Below are positions 30,610-39,833 of a stretch of 64,000 nucleotides of DNA, piece by piece. Source of the DNA: Trichomonas vaginalis G3. Lineage: Eukaryota > Parabasalia > Trichomonadida > Trichomonadidae. Location: NCBI RefSeq assembly GCF_026262505.1, contig NC_067206.1, positions 6,414,879-6,478,878 of the forward strand. Direction: 5' to 3'. The notes beneath the pieces were generated by a model. The model made no database searches and was not told the origin of the DNA. It saw only the letters and a list, made by a program, of their open reading frames with translations. How positions within the stretch are numbered: the first letter of the stretch is position 1; every line of letters starts with the position of its first letter. The translations under genes and the position numbers were made by a program.

Positions 30610-31542
30610 AGACAATTCGAGATAAAAGTCATAGTACAATGGAATTAATATGTTGCACACCATTTGTTGTGAACCAAACTTGAAAGTCAGAGAAACTGTT
30701 ACTAGGTGGTTCGTAGAATTTAGAAGCAAAGTCATAAAAAGTCCTTACCAATACATAGAAAACTATTGTTGCTTGAACTGAAACTTGCATGACACATAAC
30801 ATTTTGAGGGTCAAACACGTTTCTATAAACTGTCAAATTCTGCTGGTGGAAGTTAAATTTAAATGGACCATCTGGTGGTAATGGTTCGTTCTGGTTTAGT
30901 AACCGAAGAAATTGTGGCCAAGAACGTTTGTCTACTTTCCAATATAAAAACTCTTGTATCTCTTGGAGGGTTAATTTCAATCTTTTGAAATGAAACGGTG
31001 GAGTTCATCTTGTCATATTCTAGTTTCAGATAGTATGTTCCATTTAGTAAAGAGTCGTATTTTTCTTGAAATTCCCAATAATATTTGTTCATTTGAGTTT
31101 GAAAGTCATTTAGAGTTTTCTCAAGACTTTCGTCTGAACGAACTGTAAAGATTCTCATTTCGTCAAATTTGTCTATTAGACCATAGAACCTTTATACTGC
31201 CCATGAAAATATACTGCGAACATAAATGCGTTAGTTCTATTTTGAAAACAAAACTCTTCTAAATCCTATTGCCTTTGCATCTGGAAGGACTTTTGAAGCC
31301 AACGAATTGGATAGTCAAACCTGTATACTCGGGATGAAATTTCTTCATCTGAAATAGTCCTACCAGCATTTGTAAAGATATAGTCTAACGGTTTTGTATC
31401 TGCTACTTTTGTTCTTTGTTTTTCAACCTGAAGCATTTAATATATGTAAAAATTATATTGTTTTAAAATGGTATGCCATTTCATATTTCTCATCTAACAA
31501 ACAAGTTTCCCAACGGTCTTCTCCAACAAACTCAGCGTACAT
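30610..31542 (-). pseudogene. Jelly-roll-like virion protein candidate, copy 1, element A
   Basis: Starts MYAEFVGEDRWETCLLDEKY at 31542. Contains TKPLDYIFTNAGRTIS, RVYRFDYPIRWL, MCHASFSSSNNSFLCIGKDF and FYEPPSNSFSDFQVWFTTNG. The last segment fits the 'F-x-V-W-F-T-D-x-x-G' strand-turn pattern of Polinton and virophage minor capsid proteins. A plus-strand relative lies at 35137-35994 in the same element. Role inferred only from pattern. Broken several times. Confidence 0.45.
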
Positions 31543-31589
31543 TTCAAATAAAATAAAAAAATATTTTTTTTCTTTACTTTACATAACCG

Positions 31590-32157
31590 CCTGCTGCCAT
31601 AAGTCTTTGACGCCAACCCATACCAGCTAATGAAGGTTGACTTGGTTTTAGTTTCCAAACTAAACTTTGGTTTTGGTTTATCTTCAGTTTTTGGTTTTTC
31701 TTCTTCTATCGGTTTTTTCGTCACTTTTCGGTTTCTCTGACTTTACTTCACTTGCAGGAACAGTTGTGTCGTCAACATCTTCATAAATATATGCCATTTG
31801 TTTTTTGTTCCTTTCAACTTTTTGTGTTTGTTGTAAAGTTTAGAATATTTCGACTCTAAGTCAATGAGATGTTCTATAATGAACTGTTGGTCAGTGAAGT
31901 AAACTTTTCCATCTGTTGTCTCGAAAGCTCCTTCAGACTTCAATATTTTATTTGTGAGAGTCTGTTTTCTTTTTTGAGATACTTGCCGTTCCATTTTTAT
32001 GAAAAGTGACTTTGTAGTTAGGGTTTGTATTTCCAGACCTGGCACTTTCTATTATTGAATTTTTCTCTTCATCTGTAAGTTCTTTGACAGGTTTTGACAA
32101 TGGTTCTGAACTTTTTGTTTGTGGTGTCAAATCTACCGTTTCAACTTCTTCGGTCAT
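31590..32157 (-). pseudogene. Unknown charged protein, element A
   Basis: Starts MTEEVETVDLTPQTKSSEPL at 32157. Middle part: SARSGNTNPNYKVTFHKNGT and a coil (FIIEHLIDLESKYSKLYNKH). Ends in a P/E/K-rich stretch near 31600-31720. The family is unknown. Broken. Two small genes follow upstream on the same strand, each with a TTTTTACTGAGATGAA leader. Confidence 0.4.
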
Positions 32158-32163
32158 TTCATC

Positions 32164-32328
32164 TCAGTAAAAAATTTTAGTTTGGTTTGTTTTCAACTGG
32201 TTGTTGTTGTTTTTAAGTCGGTCTAAAACTTCCTGAGGTATAGGAAGAAACTTGACAAACACGTGTGTAACTGCTGGAAGCCGACAAATCCATCTTGAAC
32301 CCATTTGTCTCAATGCTGTATTGTTCAT
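32164..32328 (-). CDS. 54-residue basic protein, element A
   Basis: ATG at 32328, TGA at 32164-32166. Sequence starts MNNTALRQMGSRWICRLPAV and ends in an asparagine/lysine-rich tail. Its leader is TTTTTACTGAGATGAAATGA-like, identical in style to that of the next gene, and its stop lies inside that next leader. No known family. Supported by tight packing and the shared leader. Confidence 0.45.
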   Translation of the reverse strand: MNNTALRQMGSRWICRLPAVTHVFVKFLPIPQEVLDRLKNNNNQLKTNQTKIFY

Positions 32329-32346
32329 TTCATCTCAGTAAAAAAC

Positions 32347-32750
32347 TTTACATTCCCCACGTTTGAGGTGGTTGCGGTTGGTTATTGTTTACCCATTGTT
32401 GTGCATGGTTATATCCTCTGTTAAAGAATCTTTCACCTTGGTCCATATTAGTGTCCTGCTTGGTTATAGTAGTCATTTGCTTTGTTATAATAGTTTCCTG
32501 CTTGTCTTCCTACATTGTCCATCCATCCTTGAACTTTTCCTCTTGTTTCAGGATTTGGAATAAGATTTGTTGCATCTCGTGCTACATCCCAACCTTTCTG
32601 TACAGTTTGTATAATAGGTTGTGCTTTCTCTTTAAGTATACCTAATGTACTCAAAATCTTTCTTCCAACTCCAAATACACCTCTGGCTATTGTTCCCACT
32701 GCGGGCAAAAATCTGGATGCAACTCCTGCTAATGCGCCAAATAAACCCAT
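32347..32750 (-). pseudogene. Amphipathic glycine-rich virion-like protein (pVI-like), element A
   Basis: Starts MGLFGALAGVASRFLPAVG: a glycine in position 2, then an amphipathic, weakly basic helix and a second basic helix (GVGRKILSTLGILKEK). The rest is helical, and Q/N/P-rich toward the end. The N-terminal plan is like membrane-active internal virion proteins such as adenovirus pVI (family comparison by pattern only). Two other genes here share the plan (35992-36234; 39306-39833). It is divergent from the integrase with an 18-base spacer. Confidence 0.5.
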
Positions 32751-32768
32751 TTCTTATAGGATAAAAAA

Positions 32769-33727
32769 TGACGAATCCAAACAAGGACCCCTATGTTTCT
32801 AAAGCGACAAAGAAAGCACTCATGGTAAAATCTTTAGTTCAACACCAAATGCTTGGTTTATGGATATCTTGGAAAACATTCCGAGGTATAGAGAAGATGG
32901 ACCACCATACTGGCTAATATTTGTCGGTCAAAACACAAGATACTGTGAAGCCATACCATTATGGTCCAAAAATATTTTAGATGTGAAAACTGCTTTGACA
33001 ATATTCGTTGACAAATACCATCCAACAAAACTGACATCTGACTGTGAAAGTTCTTTCAAATCAGATGATGTAAAAAACTATCTGCGTTCAAAAAATGTAA
33101 ACCAATATTTCATTGTCGACCAAAACCATTCTGCTCTTGGTGTCATTGACGGTTGTATAAAAATGTTAAGAGACTTAAACCAACCACAAGGTGGTGAAGC
33201 AAATGAAATGTCATATGACGACAAATATAGACACTTCTCCATGGCAAAGATGAGACAAGTTTTAAATATTTACAATAGCCGTAAACAAAAAGGTTTGGGA
33301 AACCACTCCCCCGAAGAAATGAAAAACAACCCTGACTTAGAGAAAGACTATATATTTAATAATTTAGTCAAAAGAGACAAACAAGAAAGAATGCCGGGCT
33401 TCAAACTTAAGAAAGGCGACAAAGTAAAAATAGAAATACCTAAACGCGACCCATATGAAAATACTATTGACTATGACAACAATGGGAACCCGACAGGTAC
33501 TCACATTCGTGTTCGTAAAAATAGAAGAAAGTATACAAGAGAATATTATGAAGTTTTAGGCAAAACATGGCAAAATGTACAGACTGCAAGCAGAAGATAA
33601 AACTACTATTGTCAGACCTCGTTTCAAACTTGTCAAAGTTCAAGGTGGTATACTTTCAAAGACAGTTCCTAACAAATATAAGACAACTCCTGACGAATAT
33701 GCTAAAGAAGTTGAAAATGACGACTAA
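32769..33727 (+). pseudogene. Retroviral-type integrase (rve), element A
   Basis: DDE-type integrase of the Polinton class, which inserts the element into chromosomes. Core-domain signs: YWLIFVGQNTRYCEAIPLW, LTSDCESSFKSDDVKNYLRS (the second catalytic aspartate region) and HSALGVIDGCIKMLRDLN. A basic C-terminal part with an SH3/chromo-like stretch follows (GFKLKKGDKVKIEIPKRD, RKYTREYYEVLG). The start follows a TTATAGGATAAAAA leader. Related to, but clearly different from, the integrase of element B. Broken at few points. Confidence 0.75.
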
Positions 33728-33742
33728 GCATTTCTATACCAT

Positions 33743-35119
33743 GCTAAACTGTCATGTAAGGTGGCATGTATTCTTTACTTTGTCCCGTTGTTTGCGTATA
33801 TCCTGTAACGCGATGTGTATGGTTTCCTCCTCCCTCAGTGTTACTCCAGTAACAATCTATAGCAAACTTAACGTTGTCTTTACATCATATCCTTACCTTT
33901 TGTCATTGCTGACCAATCCCAATATCTATGCTTATGCCAACCTGCTTGAGATGTACTTAAATCTATGTAGTGACTGTGCGCAGGTAAATTTTCACCTGAA
34001 ATCGTTTTACTTCCACCTGTTTCCTTTGAAGAGTTGCACAATACAAAAACCTGTCGACTATTTGAGTCAAGGTTCAAACCCAGAACTGTTTCTGGTCTGG
34101 TAGAGTTATTGACGTATAAATAGAGCCTATAGGATATAATGTTTGAAGTATTCTGTCTTTAATGTTTGAAGCTCTGTTTTGTCTGCTTTCTTGTCATATA
34201 AATCTTGAGCAGTGAATTTAATTTATGTTCATCCTTCATGACATAAACATCTTTACATCTAATGTTTTTCATCGTCGTTATGTCGTCATCCGATGTTAAA
34301 CCTTGTGGAAAGTTAGGAGGTTTACAATATATTGATCCCCACCAGTTTCTTCAACCGTTCCTTCAATATTTCTATAGCAACAGTTGTAAAACTTGTATGT
34401 GTATGGTTCTTGTCTGCTTTCTTCTCTAACTCATCGTTAACATAAGTTTTATCTGCTTTAAGGTCTAAACATCCTGAAACCCATCCTGTATCGGCTTTAA
34501 CTTTAAAAGTCTTCGATGTCCATTTCATGGTACCAGTCAACCTTTCTTTCATTTCGTTATCTTTTTCATCCACATATTCCTTATCCCTTTCTTCTCTAAC
34601 TTACTAGCCACATATTCCTTATCTGCTTTATTTTCAAGGCTAACGTTTAAGTCTGTTTATTTCAGATATAGAATGTGTATGAGTCTTTTTAGAATATTCG
34701 TTTTCAGCTCTTGTCACTTCACTTGACATTTTATTGTCAACATATGTTTTGTCTGCTAGTTCAGGATGAGTATGTTTTGTTGCATAAGCATTGTTAGCTC
34801 TTTCTTCTTCTTTTGCTATTGCATCGTCTACATATTCTTTGTCAGCTTTGTTGTCAACATCTGTTTTCAAAAGAAGTTCATTTATAGGTTTCTCGTTTAA
34901 AGTTCCTTTTGTTGGATTTATACAGACAGTATGGTTCTTATTGTCTTGAAACAGAAACTCATCTGTCATTGGGTTTAATGTCAGTTTTAAGTTTCCTTCT
35001 TTCAATGACTCAGATATCTTAGAATAGTTTGAAAAGTTTGTTGTGTTCTTATTTAGAGCTTGCATAATGAGTTGTCGGTTGTGTTGTATTTCTCTTATGG
35101 AAGCAATATCTTTCGACAT
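33743..35119 (-). pseudogene. Phage-like fibre protein, element A copy
   Basis: Starts MSKDIASIREIQHNRQLIMQ at 35119. Contains repeated units of the K-A-D-K-x-Y-V-D and K-x-H-T-H type (KADKEYVDDAIAKEEE, ATKHTHPELADKTYVDNKMS) and a C-terminal tip with GGSKTISGENLPAHSHY near 33990 and a terminal YMPPY motif near 33750. These are the marks of bacteriophage fibres with a tail-collar-type tip. Element B has the same architecture. Probable receptor-binding fibre. Badly broken. Confidence 0.6.
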
Positions 35120-35136
35120 TTTATTCTAGATAAAAT

Positions 35137-35994
35137 ATGCTTTCAATAGAAAAAGAAAATTCAAGAGTTGCTACAAACTAAACCATTAGATGAACTTTTT
35201 ACTAATGTCGGTCAAAAGTTTGAGACAGAGACCGTAAAGCATGAAGGCTATCGTTTTGACTACCCATTAAGATGGCTAAGAGACCCATCTGTCACAAAAG
35301 CTATTGGCTTTCGTAGAATGAAGTTCATTTTCAGAAGCCATACATGGTTTCCCATTTACGGTCGGTTTTGAAGTTCGATACTATAACAAAGAAAAACGTA
35401 TGTATGAGAAATTTGAACAGGGAAAACTTTTACAAGTTAGTTTGCTTGTAAACTTAGAAACAACTCTTCAAGCTTTTCAAGAAAAATAAACGATATCTAT
35501 ATCGAATATGCAAACCAGTATAACATTGACGAAGGAGAGTACCCATCTCGATATTATTTATGACAGGAAAATGCAACTGTTAAAATCAATAGAATAGAAG
35601 ACCTTGGAGAAAACGTTTATATTTCTACAAAATATAACAACTTGGCATGGTATAGATTTATGAGGATGTTAAATCAGCCTGCAGCATATCCAGTACACCC
35701 AGACTTTTATGAAGTCGAAAACCCTAATGGAACATATGAAAATGTTTTCGACCAAGATGCTATTATTGTTCATGCTTCATTTTCTTGGCGCCCAAAACTC
35801 TTTCTTATGCTTGGCAAATGACTTTTACGAAAACCTACAAAGTTATACGAACCACCAAGTGGAAGTATTTCAGACTTTCAAGTATGGTTTACTACAGATG
35901 GAAGAAAAAGAATAATTCCATTATACCATGCGTTTTACTTAGAACTTAGTTTCATATACAAACTACTATCGAACGGTAAAAATATAATTTTTTA
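35137..35994 (+). pseudogene. Jelly-roll-like virion protein candidate, copy 2, element A
   Basis: Shares TKPLDELFTNVGQKFE, YRFDYPLRWLRD and YEPPSGSISDFQVWFTTDG with the minus-strand gene at 30610-31542, so the two are paralogues in opposite orientation. Ends with LYHAFYLELSFIY, a strand like those ending minor capsid proteins. Divergent from the fibre gene, with a 17-base shared leader (TTTTATTCTAGATAAAA). Broken. Confidence 0.45.
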
Positions 35995-36234
35995 ATACGG
36001 TTGAGGTGTTGGATTTGGTTGCCAACTAGACTGTGGTGCAGGTTCAGGCTGTTGTATAACAGGAGCTTGCTCTTCTGGTTCAGGGTCTTTAGGTATAATA
36101 CCAACGAACTGACCTACTCTTTTACCAATATTTTTGACTCCGTTCCAAATTCCTCTTCCTACGGTTTTTATTCCATTCCATATACCTCTTCCAACATTTC
36201 GAAAGAAGTTTCCAATACTACTGAAGAAACCCAT
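35992..36234 (-). CDS. Amphipathic pVI-like small protein, element A
   Basis: 80 residues. The N-terminal half consists of repeated amphipathic tryptophan/glycine units (MGFFSSIGNFFRNVGRG then GIWNGIKTVGRGIWNG), a sequence expected to bind or disrupt membranes, and the MGxxxS start could be myristoylated. The second half is proline/glutamine-rich. This resembles the lytic segment of adenovirus protein VI by layout. The leader ends ...TTTTTACATATAGTAAAATG. The frame is open. Confidence 0.6.
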   Translation of the reverse strand: MGFFSSIGNFFRNVGRGIWNGIKTVGRGIWNGVKNIGKRVGQFVGIIPKDPEPEEQAPVIQQPEPAPQSSWQPNPTPQPY

Positions 36235-36252
36235 TTTACTATATGTAAAAAT

Positions 36253-36618
36253 CTAATGTCCGCCTAGTCTTTTGCGTTTCCTGTTGAGTTCCATAGCATT
36301 CTTTAACTGGAGCTCATACATTCTGTTTCTCCTCTGGTAGAAAACATATTCTGGGTCAACTCCTGTGTTCGCGTCATCTGCATAAAGTTGTTTATATCCC
36401 ACTTCAGGGTTTGTATAAAACTCTTTCCATCTCATATTTGCATACCATGGTGGCAAACCTAACGCAGCGTCATTTGACATGGCAGTTTGCATTTGTACAT
36501 CTGTTGGCACTTGACCATAGTTTGCCATTGCAGTTTGTATTCTAACTTCATTTGGAATATTCTCTGGGTTTGGTTGTCGTCCAGGTTGCTGTGCATTCGC
36601 TAAGTTCTGTGCGTCCAT
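36253..36618 (-). CDS. Unknown 121-residue protein, element A
   Basis: Starts MDAQNLANAQQPGRQPNPEN after a TTTTTATCTAATATTAA leader. Two repeats of 'Q-T-A-M-(A/S)-N' (IQTAMANYGQVPTDVQ, MQTAMSNDAALG), then PPWYANMRWKEFYTNPEVG and a basic end NRKRKRLGGH. The GG-H-like end recalls virion-protein maturation sites, but that is speculation. Family unknown. Confidence 0.5.
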   Translation of the reverse strand: MDAQNLANAQQPGRQPNPENIPNEVRIQTAMANYGQVPTDVQMQTAMSNDAALGLPPWYANMRWKEFYTNPEVGYKQLYADDANTGVDPEYVFYQRRNRMYELQLKNAMELNRKRKRLGGH

Positions 36619-36629
36619 TTAATATTAGA

Positions 36630-36772
36630 TAAAAATATCTCTTACGAGTACATATACTGAACATTTGCAGGCATTGGTTCATCTTATATTCTCTATATCT
36701 TTCTGCCACGTCAAAGAAATAAATGACACAATGGAAAAAACCTAAAACAAGTAGTCCTATTTCAAACCACAT
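36630..36772 (-). CDS. Small membrane protein, element A
   Basis: Starts MWFEIGLLVLGFFHCVIYFF, one clear membrane helix, followed by a basic charged stretch (DVAERYREYKMNQ). About 50 residues are credible; its 3' end runs into the leader of the next gene. Small one-helix membrane proteins are frequent in virus-like elements. Function unknown. Confidence 0.4.
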
Positions 36773-37576
36773 TTACTTACTAATAAAATTTCTTTATTGT
36801 GACACTTTCTCCGGTTTATAGGACCTCTCTCATATTCTATCTTGTCATATCTAAACTCATAGTCATGTATGTCCTCTAACCATCTCATAACGGTTTCCAA
36901 ACCACTTTTATCGGATGTAAAGTAAAAGCATGGATGGTTATGTAAAACGTCTAAAGTTTCTAAAGAGTCTCTCAAAGTCCAGTCTACTTGGTATTGAAAA
37001 TCCCATGTGTTATAGAACGGCGGGTCCACTATAAAGAAAACATTTTCCTTGTCTTTATATTTTTCATACAACTCTGTCCAATGACATCTCACAAACTCTA
37101 TACCCTCAATATATTTTTCTATGTCCTCTTTTGAAAACATTTGTATAGTTAAGATATAAAACTTTTGACATAAGTGTTTCAATGTCATGAACTCTTATAG
37201 AACCACTATATAATAGTCTAGCAGATATACTATCCCAGTCTATATATTCTGCTTTTTTCAAAACCTCTCTCACAATATTTTTCTTATCTAATGGTATACG
37301 TTCAATCTTACCTATAGGTATCTTTTCTTTTACCTCTTTCAATATATTGTTTGTGTCTGGTATATGTTTGAGACGGTCCATATAGTTGTCGAAGTCATTG
37401 CATATAATCTTTGAGTCTGGGAATATTGTATGGCACAAATGGGATATATAGAAACTTCCACCGAACAAATCTACAAATGTTAGACCATTCGGTAGTTTCT
37501 TAAGTTCTCTCAATATAATATCTTTACATTTACTCTTATTTCCAAAGACCGGTAACGGAGGTTTTGTAAAATTCAT
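36770..37576 (-). pseudogene. D12-class (Dam-like) adenine DNA methyltransferase, element A
   Basis: N6-adenine methyltransferase of the D12/Dam class. The order of motifs fits: MNFTKPPLPVFGNKSKCKDI with the 'G-N-K' cofactor loop, FVDLFGGSFYISHL (motif I), ICNDFDNY, a helical target-recognition part, and the catalytic FIVDPPFYN (DPPY-type motif IV), followed by a strand with FYFTSD. About 265 codons, the usual size. It is the last gene before the right terminal repeat. It could mark element DNA or alter host 6mA. Broken, probably at one point. Confidence 0.75.
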
Positions 37577-37779
37577 TTATATTATAATAAAAATGTTTTT
37601 ACCTGAAAAGTGACAGAAAAGTGACAAAACATGAAAACATATATAATTTTGTGAAAAGTGAAACATTATATAATGTTTTCGACCAGAAGAAGGCTTCTTC
37701 CCAGAAGCAATGGAGGAAGAAGAAGAGTCCTCCGAATTCACACCAGAAGACTAACAATTTTCCGAATAAAAACTTCATT
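37577..37779. other. Right subterminal region of element A
   Basis: About 200 bases with no convincing gene. Holds the leader of the methyltransferase and a purine-rich GAAGAAG stretch. Confidence 0.4.
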
Positions 37780-37866
37780 TATACTAAACATCTTCGGGGC
37801 TAGAGGGCACGAAGTGCCTGGAAGCCCCACTACCTTTTTTTTTTTTTTTTTTTTTTTTTTTTCTTT
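37780..37866 (-). repeat. Right terminal repeat and target duplication of element A
   Basis: 37780-37834 is the reverse complement of 14566-14620 with one difference. A T-run and TCTTT (37862-37866) follow. Confidence 0.85.
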
Positions 37867-38123
37867 ATCATTCTTATACAATAAAGTATGTTTTTTAAAA
37901 TAAATTATCTCTATATGTGAACTTGAAATTCTGATCACATTATTAACAATCCAAAAGACATTCAAATCTAAAGAATAAAATTTTAAGTTCCTAAATAAAG
38001 TAGATTATCTTTCTATTTCGTTCTTTTGGCCAATTGTAAATTTAAAACAAATATTCAAGAGATTTAATTAGAAATTAATATGTAACCTTAAGATAGTTGT
38101 TATTTCTATAACAATTCAGGTCA
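37867..38123. other. Host spacer between elements A and B
   Basis: 257 AT-rich bases separating the two elements. No gene seen. Confidence 0.6.
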
Positions 38124-38162
38124 GGTAGGTGGGGCTTCCAGGCACTTCGTGCCCTCTAGCCC
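38124..38162 (+). repeat. Left terminal repeat of element B
   Basis: Shares GGGGCTTCCAGGCACTTCG and the following bases with both ends of element A; it differs by one inserted G and diverges after AGCCC. Confidence 0.8.
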
Positions 38163-38216
38163 ATAAGAAAACCTAGAGGAGAACTAAAAAAATTATATAG
38201 TAAAAAATTAAAGTTT

Positions 38217-38660
38217 TTATTCGATAAGAACGACATCGCTATCGTTTTCTTCTTCCTCCTCCTCTTCTTCATAGTCAGTATCTGATGGCTCTTTGTCAGC
38301 CACATGACCAGCAACAAATATTGAGACAAATTGTTTCTTTGGTTTTGTTAGCAGGAACTTTTGATGGTCGTAGAACACGAATTCTACATTTTGAAATGTT
38401 GTGCTGAAGTTCTGTGAAATGGGAAATTGGAATTGGTTCTCCCATGCCAAAACCAGCAATGACGCGAACAAAACATCGTCTTCGACTCTTGCAGGTTTGT
38501 CAATTGCAACAGTAGTTATTATGTGAGGTTTTCCTTCACATCCTGCAAGAGATTGTACATGATAGATTGCTTTTTCTTCTCCCTCAGAAACTGAAAGTGT
38601 GAAATGGAATGAGAGTTCTCCATATTCATTTGCTTCTTCGTAATAGTAGTTAGTATACAT
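38217..38660 (-). CDS. Unknown 147-residue protein with acidic tail, element B
   Basis: Starts MYTNYYYEEANEYGELSFHF. Beta-prone body (HFTLSVSEG, FQNVEFVFYDHQKFLL) and an acidic C-terminus (DTDYEEEEEEEENDSD). It lies between the terminal repeat and the duplicated part and is the only gene of element B seen just once at this end. The family is not recognised. Confidence 0.5.
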   Translation of the reverse strand: MYTNYYYEEANEYGELSFHFTLSVSEGEEKAIYHVQSLAGCEGKPHIITTVAIDKPARVEDDVLFASLLVLAWENQFQFPISQNFSTTFQNVEFVFYDHQKFLLTKPKKQFVSIFVAGHVADKEPSDTDYEEEEEEEENDSDVVLIE

Positions 38661-38829
38661 ATCTTGTGTACGGAGGCACTGCGAGCCTCCTTACCCATTA
38701 TATGTGAATTTGACACTTTACAAAACCGTTAACGTATATTTTACAACACAAACGACAACACTAACTCAACCTTAAATATTTACAAAGCCGCCAACCACTT
38801 CACTTCACTACTGTAAAAAATAAACGTTC

Positions 38830-39156
38830 TCACTTACAAAAGTATTGCAACTCTTCCCATTGCTGTGCTTCACACAATAGTTCATATTCTTCAGTATCGC
38901 TGCTGTCGCTCCAATCGTCAGAGTCAAAGTCACTGTCAAAATAAATGTTAGTAAGTTTTGACAAAGCTAATGAAACACGCTTACCGTTTGTATCTATTGC
39001 TTGTATAAACTTTCCATTATGCTTGTAGTCATAAACGCTCAAACTAACTTTACCCTTTCTCCCTCGTATCTGATAGAATGTATTTTCACGAGGAACGAAG
39101 AACAAATTCTTGAACTCATGACCGTTGTAGTTTGTTATCTCAATAGTTTTCGTCAT
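38830..39156 (-). CDS. Unknown 108-residue protein, unit 1
   Basis: Starts MTKTIEITNYNGHEFKNLFF. The first two thirds are beta-rich (SLSVYDYKHNGKFIQAIDTN), like a small barrel; then an acidic serine/aspartate stretch (FDSDFDSDDWSDSSDTEEYE). Barrel plus acidic tail recalls nucleic-acid-binding proteins, with no firm match. The leader is AAAATAATAAAATAA-rich. A relative in unit 2 lies at 53080-53394. Confidence 0.5.
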   Translation of the reverse strand: MTKTIEITNYNGHEFKNLFFVPRENTFYQIRGRKGKVSLSVYDYKHNGKFIQAIDTNGKRVSLALSKLTNIYFDSDFDSDDWSDSSDTEEYELLCEAQQWEELQYFCK

Positions 39157-39244
39157 TTATATAAAAATAATAAAATAAATAAAAAATAAACTTAAAAATT
39201 AAATGATATCACCACCCTCACACGTATGAAAACATAGCACAAAA

Positions 39245-39300
39245 ATAAATTTAGGTGAAGTGGTGAGATCTCACCTCTTTTTTCACCTTTTTCACCCTGT
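39245..39300. repeat. GGTGAGATCTCACC palindrome
   Basis: TTTAGGTGAAGTGGTGAGATCTCACC followed in steps by TTTTTTCACC and CACC words; same block at 53478-53530. Confidence 0.8.
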
Positions 39301-39305
39301 TGAAT

Positions 39306-39833
39306 TCATTGCTTTATAACTCTCTTCCTTGATTTCTTTTTAGTTGCTTTCTTAACATCTGTCTCCAACTTGACTGTCTTTCTTCTTCGGCCGTAATGAT
39401 ACCAGTTACTTCCACCAGTCAATGGGTCAAATGGTCTTTCGTAAGGGTTTCCATACATTCCATAGGGACCATACGGAAGAACTACTGGTGGAGAAGAAAC
39501 ATTTTCTTTAGTTCCATCGACTCTATTTAAATGCATTGTTTCACCTTTCATCTGGTCATTAAAGTCTTTTGCGTGTTTTGCAAACTCATCGTCCTTTCCT
39601 AAAGCATTTTCTGACTCAGTCGCAACCAAATTGGATGCTTTATTTATGAGCCCTATTTTATTTAATCTTAACTTCTTTGCAACCCAGCCTCCAATCTTCC
39701 TTTATTTGCATCTAATGTCTTTCGAAACCCTTCCTCCACTCATTTTATTTACTGCGTCATAAGCTCCAAGTGCTTTTGCTCCAAATGCTAATGCTTTTGT
39801 TCCCATTGCGCCTAAAGCTGCCCAAGCTACCAT
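39306..39833 (-). pseudogene. Glycine/alanine-rich virion-like protein with basic tail, unit 1
   Basis: Starts MVAWAALGAMGTKALAFGAK, an Ala/Gly amphipathic N-terminus, then basic helices (GGWVAKKLRLNKIG), a polar middle, a tyrosine/glycine/proline segment (PYGPYGMYGNPYERPFDPL) and a strongly basic end (HYGRRRK, KKATKKKSRKRV). The layout recalls internal virion proteins that bind DNA and membranes, such as adenovirus pVI, pVII or pX (by pattern only). Open over most of its length in unit 2 (53541-54053). Confidence 0.5.

Larger units (their letters stand above)
14554..37861. mobile_element. Polinton (Maverick) type element A, broken, 23.3 kb
   Basis: Ends: an A-run (14554-14565) plus a 55-base terminal inverted repeat (14566-14620), mirrored by 37780-37834 plus a T-run. 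TCTTT directly precedes the left end (14549-14553) and follows the right end (37862-37866), a likely 5-bp target duplication. The contents fit the Polinton/virophage-like lineage: double-jelly-roll capsid candidate, packaging ATPase, integrase, minor capsid candidates and fibre. An SF3 helicase and a D12-class methyltransferase are also present. No family-B DNA polymerase or adenovirus-like protease was recognised. The element is an old copy with of the order of twenty breaks, yet the matching ends and the short target duplication are still visible, so it is not ancient. Confidence 0.85.

Noticed and set aside
37658-37903. Frames reading across the right terminal repeat of element A into the T-run
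   Set aside because: They arise from the repeat and homopolymer and give poly-phenylalanine or poly-lysine.
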